Counted from the first letter of the stretch, positions 17,518 through 27,162 are shown. The stretch is 64,000 bases of DNA from Mycolicibacterium komossense (GCF_025822605.1 NZ_JACKTY010000035.1:1-64000), one strand, 5' to 3'. Numbers and translations: made by a program. Notes: generated by a model not told the origin, from the sequence alone.

Positions 17518-18438
17518 TTACCAGCCGCGTTGGGCGAGTCGGTGCGGCTCCGCAATCTCCTCCACGTTGATACCGACCATTGCCTCGCCCAGCCCGCGTG
17601 ACACCTTGGCCAACACATCGGGGTCGTCGTAGAACGTGGTGGCCTTGACGATGGCCGCCGCCCGCTGCGCAGGATCACCGGACTTGAAAATCCCGGACCC
17701 GACGAACACGCCCTCGGCGCCGAGCTGCATCATCATCGCCGCATCCGCCGGGGTCGCAATCCCACCCGCGGTGAACAGCGTCACCGGCAACTTACCGGCG
17801 CGGGCCACCTCCACGACGAGGTCATAGGGGGCCTGCAACTCCTTGGCCGCCACATACAGCTCGTCCTCACTCAAGGAGGACAACCGCCGCAACTCGCCAC
17901 CGATGGACCGCATATGGGTGGTCGCATTGGACACATCTCCCGTGCCGGCCTCACCCTTGGAGCGAATCATCGCCGCGCCCTCGGTGATACGGCGCAACGC
18001 CTCACCCAGGTTGGTGGCACCGCACACGAACGGCACGGTGAACTTCCACTTGTCGATGTGGTGGGTGTAATCGGCCGGGGTCAGCACCTCGGACTCGTCG
18101 ACGTAGTCCACACCCAGGCTCTGCAGGATCTGGGCCTCCACGAAATGCCCGATCCGGGCCTTGGCCATCACCGGAATCGTGACCGCGGCGATGATGCCCT
18201 CGATCATGTCGGGATCGCTCATCCGCGATACCCCACCCTGGGCCCGGATATCGGCAGGAACCCGCTCGAGCGCCATCACGGCGACAGCACCGGCTCCCTC
18301 GGCAATGCGGGCCTGCTCAGGGGTGACGACGTCCATGATGACGCCACCTTTGAGCATTTCCGCCATACCCCGTTTAACCCGGGAGGTCCCCGTTTGACCG
18401 CTACCGGCCGATCCATTCGAATGCGCGGCGGTATCCAC
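17518..18438 (-). CDS. pdxS: PLP synthase subunit PdxS
   Basis: A 306-residue TIM-barrel subunit that makes PLP from ribose 5-phosphate, glyceraldehyde 3-phosphate and ammonia. VMAKARIGHFVEAQ contains the Schiff-base lysine, and the phosphate-binding GEAGTGDVSNA and the second-site HIDKWKF are present. The first ~20 residues are a Ser/Gly-rich extension. It leads the pdxS-tesB-pdxT operon. The ~80-base gap to the next upstream gene would hold the promoter. Confidence 0.97.
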   Translation of the reverse strand: MDTAAHSNGSAGSGQTGTSRVKRGMAEMLKGGVIMDVVTPEQARIAEGAGAVAVMALERVPADIRAQGGVSRMSDPDMIEGIIAAVTIPVMAKARIGHFVEAQILQSLGVDYVDESEVLTPADYTHHIDKWKFTVPFVCGATNLGEALRRITEGAAMIRSKGEAGTGDVSNATTHMRSIGGELRRLSSLSEDELYVAAKELQAPYDLVVEVARAGKLPVTLFTAGGIATPADAAMMMQLGAEGVFVGSGIFKSGDPAQRAAAIVKATTFYDDPDVLAKVSRGLGEAMVGINVEEIAEPHRLAQRGW

Positions 18439-18517
18439 TGCTATCTCTCCTTGTATTGGTACCGAGCCAGTCTAGTGGTGCACAGCAAGCTGATTTCTCC
18501 CCTGGTCAGTGACCGAC

Positions 18518-19585
18518 TCAGCGAATGGCCAGGAGCTCCTGTTGCGTGCCGATGATCGGCGCCTCCTCGCGGAGGCCGGCCTTGGTTTCAGCAACGTCGA
18601 CCGCCGAACCCAACAGCTCTCCGAGCTGCAATGGATAGACGGTCTCGCCCGCTGCGGCCAACTCGGCGATGGTCTCGGCGTCACACCACCGGTGGCCGTG
18701 GATGTAGCGCTGCTCCAGGGCCGTGCGCCCCGCCGCCGACGGTTCGAAGTGCGTGGTCCGGTAGACGAAGAAGAACTCCTGACTGCGCATGACCGTGCCG
18801 TTGAAGTCGATCACCGCGTCACGGCGCCAGATGGGCCCGATCAGGTCGGTGGGATGCACGGCCAAACCGGTTTCCTCGGCGAGTTCACGCACAGCCGCCT
18901 GGGCCAGTCGCTCTCCGTCGAGCGCCTGGCCGCCGACGGTGAACCACCATCTGCGGGCGCTGCCGTCGGTGATGGCCGGATCGGATCCACAGAACAGCAG
19001 CACCCGGTCGTCCTCGTCGAGGAGCACCAGGCGGGCCGAGGTCCGCAGGTCCGCGGTCGGCAGGTCGTGGGAGGCCAGGTCGGCTTGGAAGGGTCGTTCA
19101 GCGATCTCGAAATAGGTCGGCAGCGGCGCTCGCCCACCGAGCCGGAGCAGGCGGACCACCGGCCGTTCCCGCAACGCCAGGGTGTCGCGGACCGCGTCGT
19201 TATGGAACCGCCGCCCCAGCAGCACCCGCGCCTCGGCGTCGGCCAGTTCTCCGACCAGCGCCGCAGGCAGCCTGGCCACCTGCACTGCCGACAGTGCCGC
19301 AGACAATTCGTTCTCGGCGTTTTCCCGACCGGCCCTGGGCGCGCGCTCGGCGGCGTCGGCAAGCGCCGTCAACACTCTGCCCTCCGGCACCCCGCCGTAC
19401 GCGTCGAGCGCGACAGCGCGGGCGACCACCGCGCGCCGGCCCAGCGCACCGTCGAGCGCCTGCCAGGACAGGTCGTAGCGAACGTGCAGACGGTCGAGCC
19501 GGTTGGCCGTCTGAAAGGCCCAGACGCCAACCATTGCCACGAACAGGACGGCGACGATGGCCGCCGCGATGAGCCACACCATCAA
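18518..19585 (-). CDS. Membrane-anchored Nudix hydrolase
   Basis: A 355-residue protein with one N-terminal membrane helix (about residues 3-24, VWLIAAAIVAVLFVAMVGVW), a helical middle region, and a C-terminal Nudix domain. The Nudix box is complete: G, five residues, E, seven residues, then RELAEETGL. It resembles Rv2609c. Nudix enzymes cleave nucleoside diphosphates linked to another group; the substrate is unknown. Its start overlaps the pimA stop by four bases, making it the last gene of the phosphatidylinositol mannoside operon. A role on nucleotide-linked lipid precursors at the membrane is inference. Confidence 0.88.
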   Translation of the reverse strand: MMVWLIAAAIVAVLFVAMVGVWAFQTANRLDRLHVRYDLSWQALDGALGRRAVVARAVALDAYGGVPEGRVLTALADAAERAPRAGRENAENELSAALSAVQVARLPAALVGELADAEARVLLGRRFHNDAVRDTLALRERPVVRLLRLGGRAPLPTYFEIAERPFQADLASHDLPTADLRTSARLVLLDEDDRVLLFCGSDPAITDGSARRWWFTVGGQALDGERLAQAAVRELAEETGLAVHPTDLIGPIWRRDAVIDFNGTVMRSQEFFFVYRTTHFEPSAAGRTALEQRYIHGHRWCDAETIAELAAAGETVYPLQLGELLGSAVDVAETKAGLREEAPIIGTQQELLAIR

Positions 19586-20745
19586 CTTCTCCCCCGGGTC
19601 GCTTCGCTCCTGCCCGCCGTCCCGCCCGCCACTGTTACCTTGCTCCCGGAACCGGCGACCGTGTCGTAGACCCGCATGATCTGCTGCGCCACCACCGACC
19701 AGTCGTAGCGCTGCACCGCACGGGCGGCCGTGTCGATAAAGCGGCGGGCGACGGTGTCGTCGCCGAGCACGTCGATCAGCGCCTGCGCCAGCGCCGCCGA
19801 ATCATCTACCGGGACCAAGGATCCGGCGGCGCCGTCGAGCAGCACGCGCCGGAACGCGTCCAGGTCGCTGGCCACCACCGGAGTGCCCGCGGCCATCGCC
19901 TCGACCAGCACGATGCCGAAGCTCTCGCCGCCGGTGTTGGGTGCACAGTACACGTCGGCACTGCGCAGCGCGGATGCCTTGACAGCATCGTCGGCCTGAC
20001 CGAGGAAACGTAGATGCCCAGCCAGTTCGCCTGCCGCGCTGGATAATTCGTCTTGATCACCGCGACCGACGATCAGGATCTCGATATCGGCATACTGCGC
20101 TACCAGCTGCGGGAGTGCCCCCAGTAGCACCGCCATCCCTTTGCGGGGCTCGTCGAAGCGGCCCAGGAACAGCACCGACTTTCCCGTCCGCGGATAGCCG
20201 TCGAGGCACGGAGCACCGGCGATCGACGCGACGTCCACACCGTTGGGAATCTCGACCGCGTCGGAACCCAGGGCTTCCATCTGCCAGCGCCGCGCCAGGT
20301 CCGATACCGCGATCCGACCGACGATCTTCTCGTGCCAGGGCCGCAAGATGCCCTGAAAGACGCTCAGCGTCAACGACTTTGTGGTGGAGGTGTGGAACGT
20401 CGCGACGATCGGCCCCTCGGCGATCATCAGGGCCAGCATCGACAGGCTCGGCGCATTGGGCTCGTGCAGGTGCAGTACATCAAACTCGCCCTCGGCGAGC
20501 CACTTCTTGACCTTGCGATGCGTCGCGGGCCCGAAGCGCAGCCGAGCCACCGACCCGTTGTAGGGAATGGGTACGGCCTTGCCGCCGGAAACCACGTAGT
20601 CGGGCAGGTCGACATGGGGTGAGCTGGGGGCCAGCACACTGACATCGTGCCCCCTGGTCCGCATCACCTCGGCGAGTTGCAGCACATGCGACTGGACCCC
20701 GCCTGGTACGTCGAAGGAGTACGGGCACACCATGCCGATCCGCAT
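19582..20745 (-). CDS. pimA: Phosphatidyl-myo-inositol mannosyltransferase PimA
   Basis: A 387-residue GT4 glycosyltransferase that adds the first mannose from GDP-mannose to phosphatidylinositol on the cytoplasmic face of the membrane. The N terminus MRIGMVCPYSFDVPGGVQSH, the sugar-nucleotide segment LGRFDEPRKGM and the C-terminal EX7E motif (ESFGIVLVEAMAAG) are all present. The frame is open further upstream, but the ATG at 20745 shares its A with the patA stop. It lies in the thrS-HIT-pgsA-patA-pimA operon, as in Rv2610c-Rv2614c. Confidence 0.96.
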   Translation of the reverse strand: MRIGMVCPYSFDVPGGVQSHVLQLAEVMRTRGHDVSVLAPSSPHVDLPDYVVSGGKAVPIPYNGSVARLRFGPATHRKVKKWLAEGEFDVLHLHEPNAPSLSMLALMIAEGPIVATFHTSTTKSLTLSVFQGILRPWHEKIVGRIAVSDLARRWQMEALGSDAVEIPNGVDVASIAGAPCLDGYPRTGKSVLFLGRFDEPRKGMAVLLGALPQLVAQYADIEILIVGRGDQDELSSAAGELAGHLRFLGQADDAVKASALRSADVYCAPNTGGESFGIVLVEAMAAGTPVVASDLDAFRRVLLDGAAGSLVPVDDSAALAQALIDVLGDDTVARRFIDTAARAVQRYDWSVVAQQIMRVYDTVAGSGSKVTVAGGTAGRSEATRGRS

Positions 20746-21719
20746 TACGGGTCGACTTCCCGCAACCTGGCCTGCTTTTCCACGGACAGATCGGCGAGCC
20801 ACTGGGGTTGCATCATGTGCCAGTCCGCGGGATGTGCCGCGATGCCCGCGGCGAAGCTGTCCGCAAGCGCCTGGGTGATGACGCCGACATCGCCCGAGCC
20901 GGTGTCGCGCGGCCCCGAGACGTCGAAAACCCAACTGTCGGCTGTGTTGTAACAGTGCACCGGCAACAGTGCGGCACCGGTTTCGATGGCCAGCTTCGCC
21001 GCACCAGCCGGCATCAACGTCGGCTCGCCGAAGAAGTCGACCTCGACACCTTTGCGAGTGAGGTCGCGCTCGGCCATCAGGCAGATGATGCGGTTGTCGC
21101 GCAGTCGTTCGGCCAGCACCTCGAACGGTGGGCGCTCTCCCCCGGTCAGCGGCAGCATCTCGAAGCCCAATGTCTCGCGGTAGTCGATGAACCGCTGATA
21201 GAGCGACTCAGGTTTGAGCCGTTCCGCGACGGTGGTGAACGGGCCGTAATGCTGGACGACCCATACTCCGGCCATATCCCAGTTCCCGCTGTGCGGCAAC
21301 GCCAGGATCGCACCGTGGCCCGCGGCCAGCGCGTCGTCGATGTGGTTACGGTTCCACAGACACGGCTCGATCCGCGGGGCCAGCTTGGCCATGTCCATCG
21401 ACGGCAGCCGAAACGCCTCGCGCCAGTACCTGGCGTAAGAGGCCAGCGAGTCGCGGATCAACGAATCCGGCACCTGCGCGGGCGCGACGCCAACCACCCG
21501 GGCCAGGTTCTTGCGCAGCTGATCGGGGCCGCCACCGCGGGCCGCGAAGAGCGCACCGGCCTCGAAGGCGTTGCGGGCGGCGAACTCCGGCAGCGCACGC
21601 ACCAACTGCCAGCCTGCCGCATAGCCCCAGTCACTGAACCGTTCGGACAACGGCGGCCGGCTCTGCACGGAACCCACGCCCGCAGAAAGCCCTGTTCCTC
21701 CCCCCGACGGGACCGACAT
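20745..21719 (-). CDS. patA: Phosphatidylinositol mannoside acyltransferase PatA
   Basis: A 324-residue acyltransferase that puts palmitate on the mannose of PIM1/PIM2. It belongs to the LpxL/HtrB-like family. The catalytic His and Asp are in LPHSGNWDMAG (HX4D), and MAERDLTRKGVEVDFFG is the second conserved block. The start at 21719 overlaps the pgsA stop (ATGA); its stop overlaps the pimA start. It works directly on the PimA product. Confidence 0.94.
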   Translation of the reverse strand: MSVPSGGGTGLSAGVGSVQSRPPLSERFSDWGYAAGWQLVRALPEFAARNAFEAGALFAARGGGPDQLRKNLARVVGVAPAQVPDSLIRDSLASYARYWREAFRLPSMDMAKLAPRIEPCLWNRNHIDDALAAGHGAILALPHSGNWDMAGVWVVQHYGPFTTVAERLKPESLYQRFIDYRETLGFEMLPLTGGERPPFEVLAERLRDNRIICLMAERDLTRKGVEVDFFGEPTLMPAGAAKLAIETGAALLPVHCYNTADSWVFDVSGPRDTGSGDVGVITQALADSFAAGIAAHPADWHMMQPQWLADLSVEKQARLREVDP

Positions 21720-22393
21720 CAGGATTCGCCCTCTGTGGTGTCCTCGGCGACCGGCGCGGCCGACGGTAGCGCGTCCATCGCCCCTGGTGATACTCGCACG
21801 CTGTGCAGGCGCTGGGCCAAGGTCAGCAGGCTGGCGGCCGCCAGCACCCACATCGCGACGTGAATCAGCCAGGGGATGTGCAAGAACCACACGCCGGACA
21901 GGCCCGCGCCGGCCAGCACGATGACCAGCCGTTCCGGGCGTTCGATCAACCCGCCGTCACCGCGCAGGCCGCTGGCCTCGGCGCGCGCCTTGATGTACGA
22001 GATGACCTGCGAGGTGACCAGACAGATCATGGTGGCGACCACCAGCGAGGTGCTGCGCATGCCGAACGCGGCCCACCACAGCAGCCCGCAGAACACCGCG
22101 CCGTCACCGATCCGGTCGCAGGTCGCATCGAGCACCGCCCCGAAGGCGGTGCCCCCGCCGCTCTGGCGGGCCATCGCCCCGTCGAGCATGTCGGCGAGCA
22201 CGAAGATGAAGACGGTGAATGCTCCCCACCACAGCTGCCCCATCGGGAACAGGGTGAGCGCGGCGATGACGGTGCCCGCGGTGCCGATGATCGTGATGCT
22301 GTCGGGCGTGAACCCCACCCGCAGCGCAGCCTTGGCCAACGGCCCGCTGAGCTTCGCGTAGGCCGCCCGGGTCATCAGGTAGAAATCACTCAC
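21719..22393 (-). CDS. pgsA: Phosphatidylinositol phosphate synthase PgsA
   Basis: A 224-residue CDP-alcohol phosphatidyltransferase with about six membrane helices. The full family motif is visible: DGAMAR, then GGTAFGAVLDATCDR with the metal-binding aspartates. It joins CDP-diacylglycerol to inositol 1-phosphate, giving the precursor of phosphatidylinositol. The GTG start at 22393 overlaps the upstream HIT gene stop (GTGA). Neighbours patA and pimA use its product. Confidence 0.95.
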   Translation of the reverse strand: MSDFYLMTRAAYAKLSGPLAKAALRVGFTPDSITIIGTAGTVIAALTLFPMGQLWWGAFTVFIFVLADMLDGAMARQSGGGTAFGAVLDATCDRIGDGAVFCGLLWWAAFGMRSTSLVVATMICLVTSQVISYIKARAEASGLRGDGGLIERPERLVIVLAGAGLSGVWFLHIPWLIHVAMWVLAAASLLTLAQRLHSVRVSPGAMDALPSAAPVAEDTTEGES

Positions 22394-22980
22394 GGTTGCC
22401 GCGCCCATTCGGTCGCCAGCAGGGCGCGGGTGTCCCGCAGCAGCTGCGGGATGATCTTCGAGTCGCCGATGATGGTGATGAAATTGGCGTCGCCGCCCCA
22501 CCTCGGCACCACGTGCATGTGCAGGTGCTCGGCCAGCGATCCGCCGGCCGACTTGCCGAGGTTGAGGCCGACATTGAAACCGTCGGGCCGGGACACGGCC
22601 TTCATCACGCGAATCGCTTGCTGCGCGAACGCCATCAGCTCGGCACTCTCGGCATCGGTCAGGTCTTCCAGCTCGGAAACCCGCCGGTACGGGACGACCA
22701 TCAGATGCCCCGGGTTGTACGGGTACAGGTTGAGCACGGCGTAGACCAGTTCACCACGGGCGACCACCAGGCCGTCTTCGTCCGGCAGAAGCGGGATGTC
22801 GGTGAACGGCTGCGCGGGCGCAGAGGAGTCCTTGCGGGTCGGCGACTCGGCGATGTAGCTCATCCGGTGCGGCGTCCACAATCGCTGCAGATGGTCGGGT
22901 TCACCGACGCCCTGATCGATCAGCGTGTCCGGGGCGGTGTCTTCGGGGCTAGCCTCGCTGGAGGCCCGCTCCTCACTCAC
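22390..22980 (-). CDS. HIT family protein, probable Ap4A phosphorylase
   Basis: A 196-residue histidine-triad protein. HLHMHVVPRW holds the catalytic triad, preceded by LNLGKSAGGSLAEH, and NLYPYNPGHLMVVP forms the nucleotide site. The family member in the same position in M. tuberculosis (Rv2613c) is described as a diadenosine tetraphosphate phosphorylase. This fits its place next to thrS, because aminoacyl-tRNA synthetases make Ap4A. The first ~35 residues are acidic and probably disordered. The GTG start overlaps the thrS stop. Confidence 0.9.
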   Translation of the reverse strand: MSEERASSEASPEDTAPDTLIDQGVGEPDHLQRLWTPHRMSYIAESPTRKDSSAPAQPFTDIPLLPDEDGLVVARGELVYAVLNLYPYNPGHLMVVPYRRVSELEDLTDAESAELMAFAQQAIRVMKAVSRPDGFNVGLNLGKSAGGSLAEHLHMHVVPRWGGDANFITIIGDSKIIPQLLRDTRALLATEWARQP

Positions 22981-25031
22981 GTCTCGCTGCCCGCCTTGAT
23001 CAACTCGGCGGTGGGTGCGTCGTTCTGGCGGTCGGCGATCCACTTCACGATGATCGCGACGGCCTCGTCACGCGGCACCCCGTTGATCTGCGTGCGGTCA
23101 CCGAAGCGGAAGCTCACCGCCCCGGCTTCCACGTCACGCTCCCCCGCAAGCAGCATGAACGGCACCTTCTGGTTGGTCTGGTTGACGATCTTCTTCGCCA
23201 TCCGGTCGTCGCTGGCATCGACCTCGACCCGGACCCCGTGTGATCTCAGTTGTGCGGCAACATCTTCCAGATACGGGACGAACGCGTCCGCGACCGGGAT
23301 ACCGACCACCTGGACCGGTGCCAACCATGCCGGGAACGCCCCCGCGTAATGCTCGGTGAGCACCCCGAAGAACCGTTCGATGGAGCCGAACAGGGCCCGG
23401 TGGATCAGCACCGGACGTTGCCGGGTGCCATCGGGAGCGGTGTACTCCAACTCGAAGCGGTCGGGCATGTTGAAGTCGAGCTGGATGGTCGACATCTGCC
23501 AGGTCCGCCCGAGCGCGTCCTTGACCTGCACCGAGATCTTCGGGCCATAGAACGCCGCGCCACCCGGATCGGGAACCAGGTCGAGCCCGGATGCCTCGGC
23601 GACTTCGCGCAGTGTCTCGGTGGCCTCGTCCCACATGTCGTCGGAGCCGACGGACTTCTCGGGATCCCTGGTGGACAACTCCAGGTAGTAGTCGTCGAGG
23701 CCGTAGTCGGCGAGCAGATCCAGCACGAACCGCAGCAGCGAGGTCAGCTCACCGCGCATCTGCTCGCGGGTGGTGTAGATGTGCGCGTCGTCCTGGGTCA
23801 TGCCCCGGACCCGGGTCAGCCCGTGGATCACGCCGGACTTCTCGTAGCGGTACACCGAGCCGAACTCGAAGAGTCGCAAGGGAAGTTCGCGGTAGGACCG
23901 CCCGCGCGCCCGGTAGATCAGGTGATGCATCGGGCAGTTCATCGGTTTGAGGTAGTAGTTCTGCCCTGGCTTGCGCAGCACGCCGTCATCGTCGTATTCG
24001 GCGTCGATGTGCATCGGCGGGAACATCCCGTCGGCGTACCACTCGAGGTGACCGGAGGTTACGTAGAGGTGTTCCTTGGTGATATGCGGGGTGTTGACGA
24101 ACTGGTAACCGGCCTGCTCGTGTTTGCGCCGCGAGTAATCCTCCAGTTCGCGGCGGATGATTCCGCCCTTCGGGTGGAAGACGGGCAACCCGGAGCCGAG
24201 TTCGTCGGGGAAGCTGAACAGGTCCAACTCGACGCCGAGCTTGCGGTGGTCGCGGCGCTGGGCCTCTTCGATCAGCTCGAGGTGACGGTCGAGCGCTTCC
24301 TGCGACTCCCATGCGGTTCCGTAGATGCGCTGCAGGCTGGCGTTCTTTTGATCACCCCGCCAGTACGCCGCCGAGCTGCGGGTGAGTTTGAAGGCGGGAA
24401 TGTAGCGGGTGGTCGGGATATGCGGACCCCGGCACAGGTCGCCCCAAATGCGTTCCCTGGTACGGGGATTGAGGTTGTCGTAGGCGGTGAGCTCGGCACC
24501 GCCTACTTCCATCACCTCGGGGTCACCCGATTTGTCGTCGATGAGTTCGAGCTTGAAAGGCTCACCGGCGAGTTCGGCGCGCGCCTCATCCTTGGATGCG
24601 TAGACCCGGCGGGAGAACAGCTGCCCATCTTTGACTATCTTGCTCATCCGCTTCTCGAGGGCCACGAGGTCCTCAGGGGTGAACGGCGTGGGTACGGCGA
24701 AGTCGTAGTAGAAGCCATCGGTGATGGGCGGGCCGATGCCGAGCTTGGCTTCGGGGAACAGCTCTTGGACGGCTTGGGCCAGCACGTGTGCGGCCGAGTG
24801 CCGGATGACGCTGCGGCCGGCTTCGGTGTTCGCGGCGACCGGAGTGACGTCGACGTCGACCTCGGGCACCCAGGACAGGTCACGCAGCGCTCCGCCACTG
24901 TCGGCGACCACCACAACCGCGTCGGCCTCACCCCTGCTGGGCAGTCCCGCCTCGCGTACCGCGGCGCCGGCCGTCGTCCCGCCAGGAACCCGGAGAAGGG
25001 CTACTGGGGCGGGTTGCACTGGGGCGCTCAT
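22977..25031 (-). CDS. thrS: Threonyl-tRNA synthetase
   Basis: A 684-residue class II aminoacyl-tRNA synthetase. In order: an N-terminal TGS-like domain, the editing domain with HSAAHVLAQAV, the catalytic core (GSVYRYEKSGVIHGLTRVRGM, MNCPMHH) and a C-terminal anticodon-binding domain (PVQVVGIPVADAF). The start at MSAPVQ (25031) follows the usual mycobacterial form; an upstream ATG adds eleven doubtful residues. It is the first gene of the operon running to the Nudix gene. Confidence 0.96.
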   Translation of the reverse strand: MSAPVQPAPVALLRVPGGTTAGAAVREAGLPSRGEADAVVVVADSGGALRDLSWVPEVDVDVTPVAANTEAGRSVIRHSAAHVLAQAVQELFPEAKLGIGPPITDGFYYDFAVPTPFTPEDLVALEKRMSKIVKDGQLFSRRVYASKDEARAELAGEPFKLELIDDKSGDPEVMEVGGAELTAYDNLNPRTRERIWGDLCRGPHIPTTRYIPAFKLTRSSAAYWRGDQKNASLQRIYGTAWESQEALDRHLELIEEAQRRDHRKLGVELDLFSFPDELGSGLPVFHPKGGIIRRELEDYSRRKHEQAGYQFVNTPHITKEHLYVTSGHLEWYADGMFPPMHIDAEYDDDGVLRKPGQNYYLKPMNCPMHHLIYRARGRSYRELPLRLFEFGSVYRYEKSGVIHGLTRVRGMTQDDAHIYTTREQMRGELTSLLRFVLDLLADYGLDDYYLELSTRDPEKSVGSDDMWDEATETLREVAEASGLDLVPDPGGAAFYGPKISVQVKDALGRTWQMSTIQLDFNMPDRFELEYTAPDGTRQRPVLIHRALFGSIERFFGVLTEHYAGAFPAWLAPVQVVGIPVADAFVPYLEDVAAQLRSHGVRVEVDASDDRMAKKIVNQTNQKVPFMLLAGERDVEAGAVSFRFGDRTQINGVPRDEAVAIIVKWIADRQNDAPTAELIKAGSET

Positions 25032-25143
25032 CGGTTGGTCTCCATACGGTGTCGGCGGATACACGCTGTCCGCGGTGTTGGACGCGGTCTGATTACACCG
25101 CGAACGCGACCATGCTATCGGTGCCCCTACCCGAGACCCCAGG

Positions 25144-25572
25144 CTAGGACCCGCTAGCCGCCAGCGGACTCTTCAACCACGGCCAGTCGACACCGATCAG
25201 CGCGGCGACCCAGCCGAGGGCCCCGAACACCCACAGCGTGGCTACCACCACCGCGGCCGTCACCGCCACCCCGAGTGCCTGCACCCAGCGGCCCTGGCGG
25301 CCGAACCACGCCATCACCGCGTCGTAGTGCTTCCGGACGTAGGCCAGCAGGCGGCGCGCCCACTCGAACTCGGTGGCCAGAATGCCGAGACCGACGAACA
25401 CGATGGCCCAGCCCGGCCCCGGGTACGGGATGGCCACGATCCCGACAGCGAGGACCAGGAGGCCGACGACGCCCACCGCCACCCGGTAGCCGAGGTCGGC
25501 GAAGCGGCGATGGCGCAGCCCGTGACGCCAGCGTCCCCATTTCCGTGGGACTGCCTTGAACCGCTCTTTCAC
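25144..25572 (-). CDS. PGPGW-motif membrane protein (TIGR02611 family)
   Basis: A 142-residue membrane protein with a basic N terminus, a hydrophobic pair around IPYPGPGWAIVFVGLGILATEFEWA (the family's PGPGW signature), and one or two further helices near the C terminus. The function is unknown. The start overlaps the upstream thioesterase gene by four bases (ATGA), so the two are translated together. Confidence 0.85.
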   Translation of the reverse strand: MKERFKAVPRKWGRWRHGLRHRRFADLGYRVAVGVVGLLVLAVGIVAIPYPGPGWAIVFVGLGILATEFEWARRLLAYVRKHYDAVMAWFGRQGRWVQALGVAVTAAVVVATLWVFGALGWVAALIGVDWPWLKSPLAASGS

Positions 25573-26204
25573 GGTTGCCCGGGCTTGAGCAGCACGAACA
25601 AGGCCTCACCCTCGGTGAGCACGGCGTTGCCGTCGGCTGGGTCGAATAGCGTCACCTCGACGAAAATTTTGCGACCTTCCACCCGGGATACTCCGGCGTC
25701 GATGTGCAGAGTCTTCTCGACCGGCACGATTTTGCGGTAGTTGACATGCAGAAACGCGGTGCGTTGATAGGGGCCCTGGGTGAGTAGTGCGGACGTCAGA
25801 CCGAGCACCGAGTCGAACAGCAGGGCGATCGCGCCCCCGTGGGCGGCGCCGTTGCGGCCGAGGTGGTAACGGCTGAACCGGACAGTGCCCCGGACGCGGC
25901 CGTCGTCGCTTTTGGCCACCTGCATCGGCACGCCGAGGATGCCGCCCCGGTTGGGCAGGTCGTAGCGACGGCCCGACGGCGATGACCACTCGTCGGCGTC
26001 GAACGGGGCCAGCAGCGCCGACACTTTCTCCAGCAGATCAGCCGCCTGGGTGATCACCTCGTCAGGGGCGTCGACCGCTCGGGCATGGTCCTGCAACTCG
26101 CGGACTGCGGCGATGAACCGGCCATAGTCGGGTCCGCCCTTGGCCGTGGGTTGGGGAGGGTTGAACCCGCCGCCGATATGTTCGTCGAGCCCGCTGCTAC
26201 CCAC
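25569..26204 (-). CDS. PaaI-type hot-dog thioesterase
   Basis: A 211-residue protein with a single hot-dog domain in its C-terminal two thirds. The PaaI/4HBT signature is RNGAAHGGAIALLFDSVLG, with HGG and the active-site Asp. An N-terminal helical segment of ~75 residues (DYGRFIAAVRELQDHA) precedes it. It probably hydrolyses an acyl- or aryl-CoA; the substrate is unknown. It is coupled by a four-base overlap to the PGPGW membrane protein. Confidence 0.85.
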   Translation of the reverse strand: MGSSGLDEHIGGGFNPPQPTAKGGPDYGRFIAAVRELQDHARAVDAPDEVITQAADLLEKVSALLAPFDADEWSSPSGRRYDLPNRGGILGVPMQVAKSDDGRVRGTVRFSRYHLGRNGAAHGGAIALLFDSVLGLTSALLTQGPYQRTAFLHVNYRKIVPVEKTLHIDAGVSRVEGRKIFVEVTLFDPADGNAVLTEGEALFVLLKPGQP

Positions 26205-26246
26205 CCCGACACCGTATGGGCAGCGCCGGGGTACCGCCCACCCGGC

Positions 26247-27125
26247 TCAGGAATCCGCTGGAGAACCGGCCGATGCCAGCGTCTCGAACTCGTCGTCGGA
26301 CAGTGTGATCTCGGCGGCGGCCACATTCTCTTCCAGGTGCGCCACCTTCGACGTACCAGGGATCGGCAGGATCACCGGGGAGCGTTTCAGCAGCCAGGCC
26401 AGCGCCAGCTGCGACGGGCTGGCGTGGTGGTCGGCGGCGATCTTCTGCAGTGGGCCGTCCGCTGCGGCCAGCGGGCCGGCAGCCAACGGGAACCACGGGA
26501 TGAAGCCGATCCCCTCGGCGGTGACGACGTCAAGCAGCGGCTCGGATTGCCGGACGGTCAGGTTGTACATGTTCTGCACCGAGGCGATCGCGGTCACCTC
26601 CTGCGCAGCCCGGAGTTGGTCGACGTCGATCTCGGAGAGGCCGATATGGCGGATCTTGCCTTCCTGCTGCAGCGCGTGTAGCTCACCGACCTGATCGGCC
26701 ACCGGATAGTCGGGGTCGATCCGGTGCAGCTGGAACAGGTCGATGGTCTCGACGCCGAGTCGGCGCAGGCTCATCTCGACCTCCTGCCGCAGATACGCCG
26801 GCTTGCCCAGCGGGATCCAGACATCGGGCCCGATCCGCAGCAACCCGGCTTTGGTCGCGATGACCAGATCGTCGGCATAGGGGTGCAGCGCTTCGCGGAT
26901 GAGTTCCTCGGAGACGAACGGGCCGTAGGAATCGGCGGTGTCGATGAAGTTCACGCCGAGTTCGACGGCGCGACGCAGGACGCGGATGCATTCGCCACGG
27001 TCGGCGGGCGGACCCCAGACTCCAGGACCGGTGATGCGCATGGCCCCGAAACCGAGCCGGTTGACGGCGAGGTCACCGCCGAGAGTGAATGTTCCAGATG
27101 CTTGTGCGACGGACGATGTGCTCAC
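26247..27125 (-). CDS. Aldo/keto reductase
   Basis: A 292-residue NADPH-dependent (beta/alpha)8 oxidoreductase. The tetrad is present: Asp and Tyr in NFIDTADSYGP, Lys in VIATKAG, His in LFQLHRID. The cofactor end FIPWFPLAAG and ILPIPGTSKVAHLEEN is typical. The GTG start at 27125 (VSTSSVAQASG) was chosen because the longer open frame would cross into the promoter of the divergent gene. It is close to actinobacterial general-stress aldo/keto reductases. The substrate is unknown. Confidence 0.88.
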   Translation of the reverse strand: MSTSSVAQASGTFTLGGDLAVNRLGFGAMRITGPGVWGPPADRGECIRVLRRAVELGVNFIDTADSYGPFVSEELIREALHPYADDLVIATKAGLLRIGPDVWIPLGKPAYLRQEVEMSLRRLGVETIDLFQLHRIDPDYPVADQVGELHALQQEGKIRHIGLSEIDVDQLRAAQEVTAIASVQNMYNLTVRQSEPLLDVVTAEGIGFIPWFPLAAGPLAAADGPLQKIAADHHASPSQLALAWLLKRSPVILPIPGTSKVAHLEENVAAAEITLSDDEFETLASAGSPADS

Positions 27126-27162
27126 AAACAAGACCGTACGCCCGAAACGGGAGGCTGACCTG

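Noticed and set aside
23250..25157. 635-codon plus-strand frame opposite thrS
   Set aside because: Shadow of thrS; no recognisable domain and it crosses the thrS promoter.
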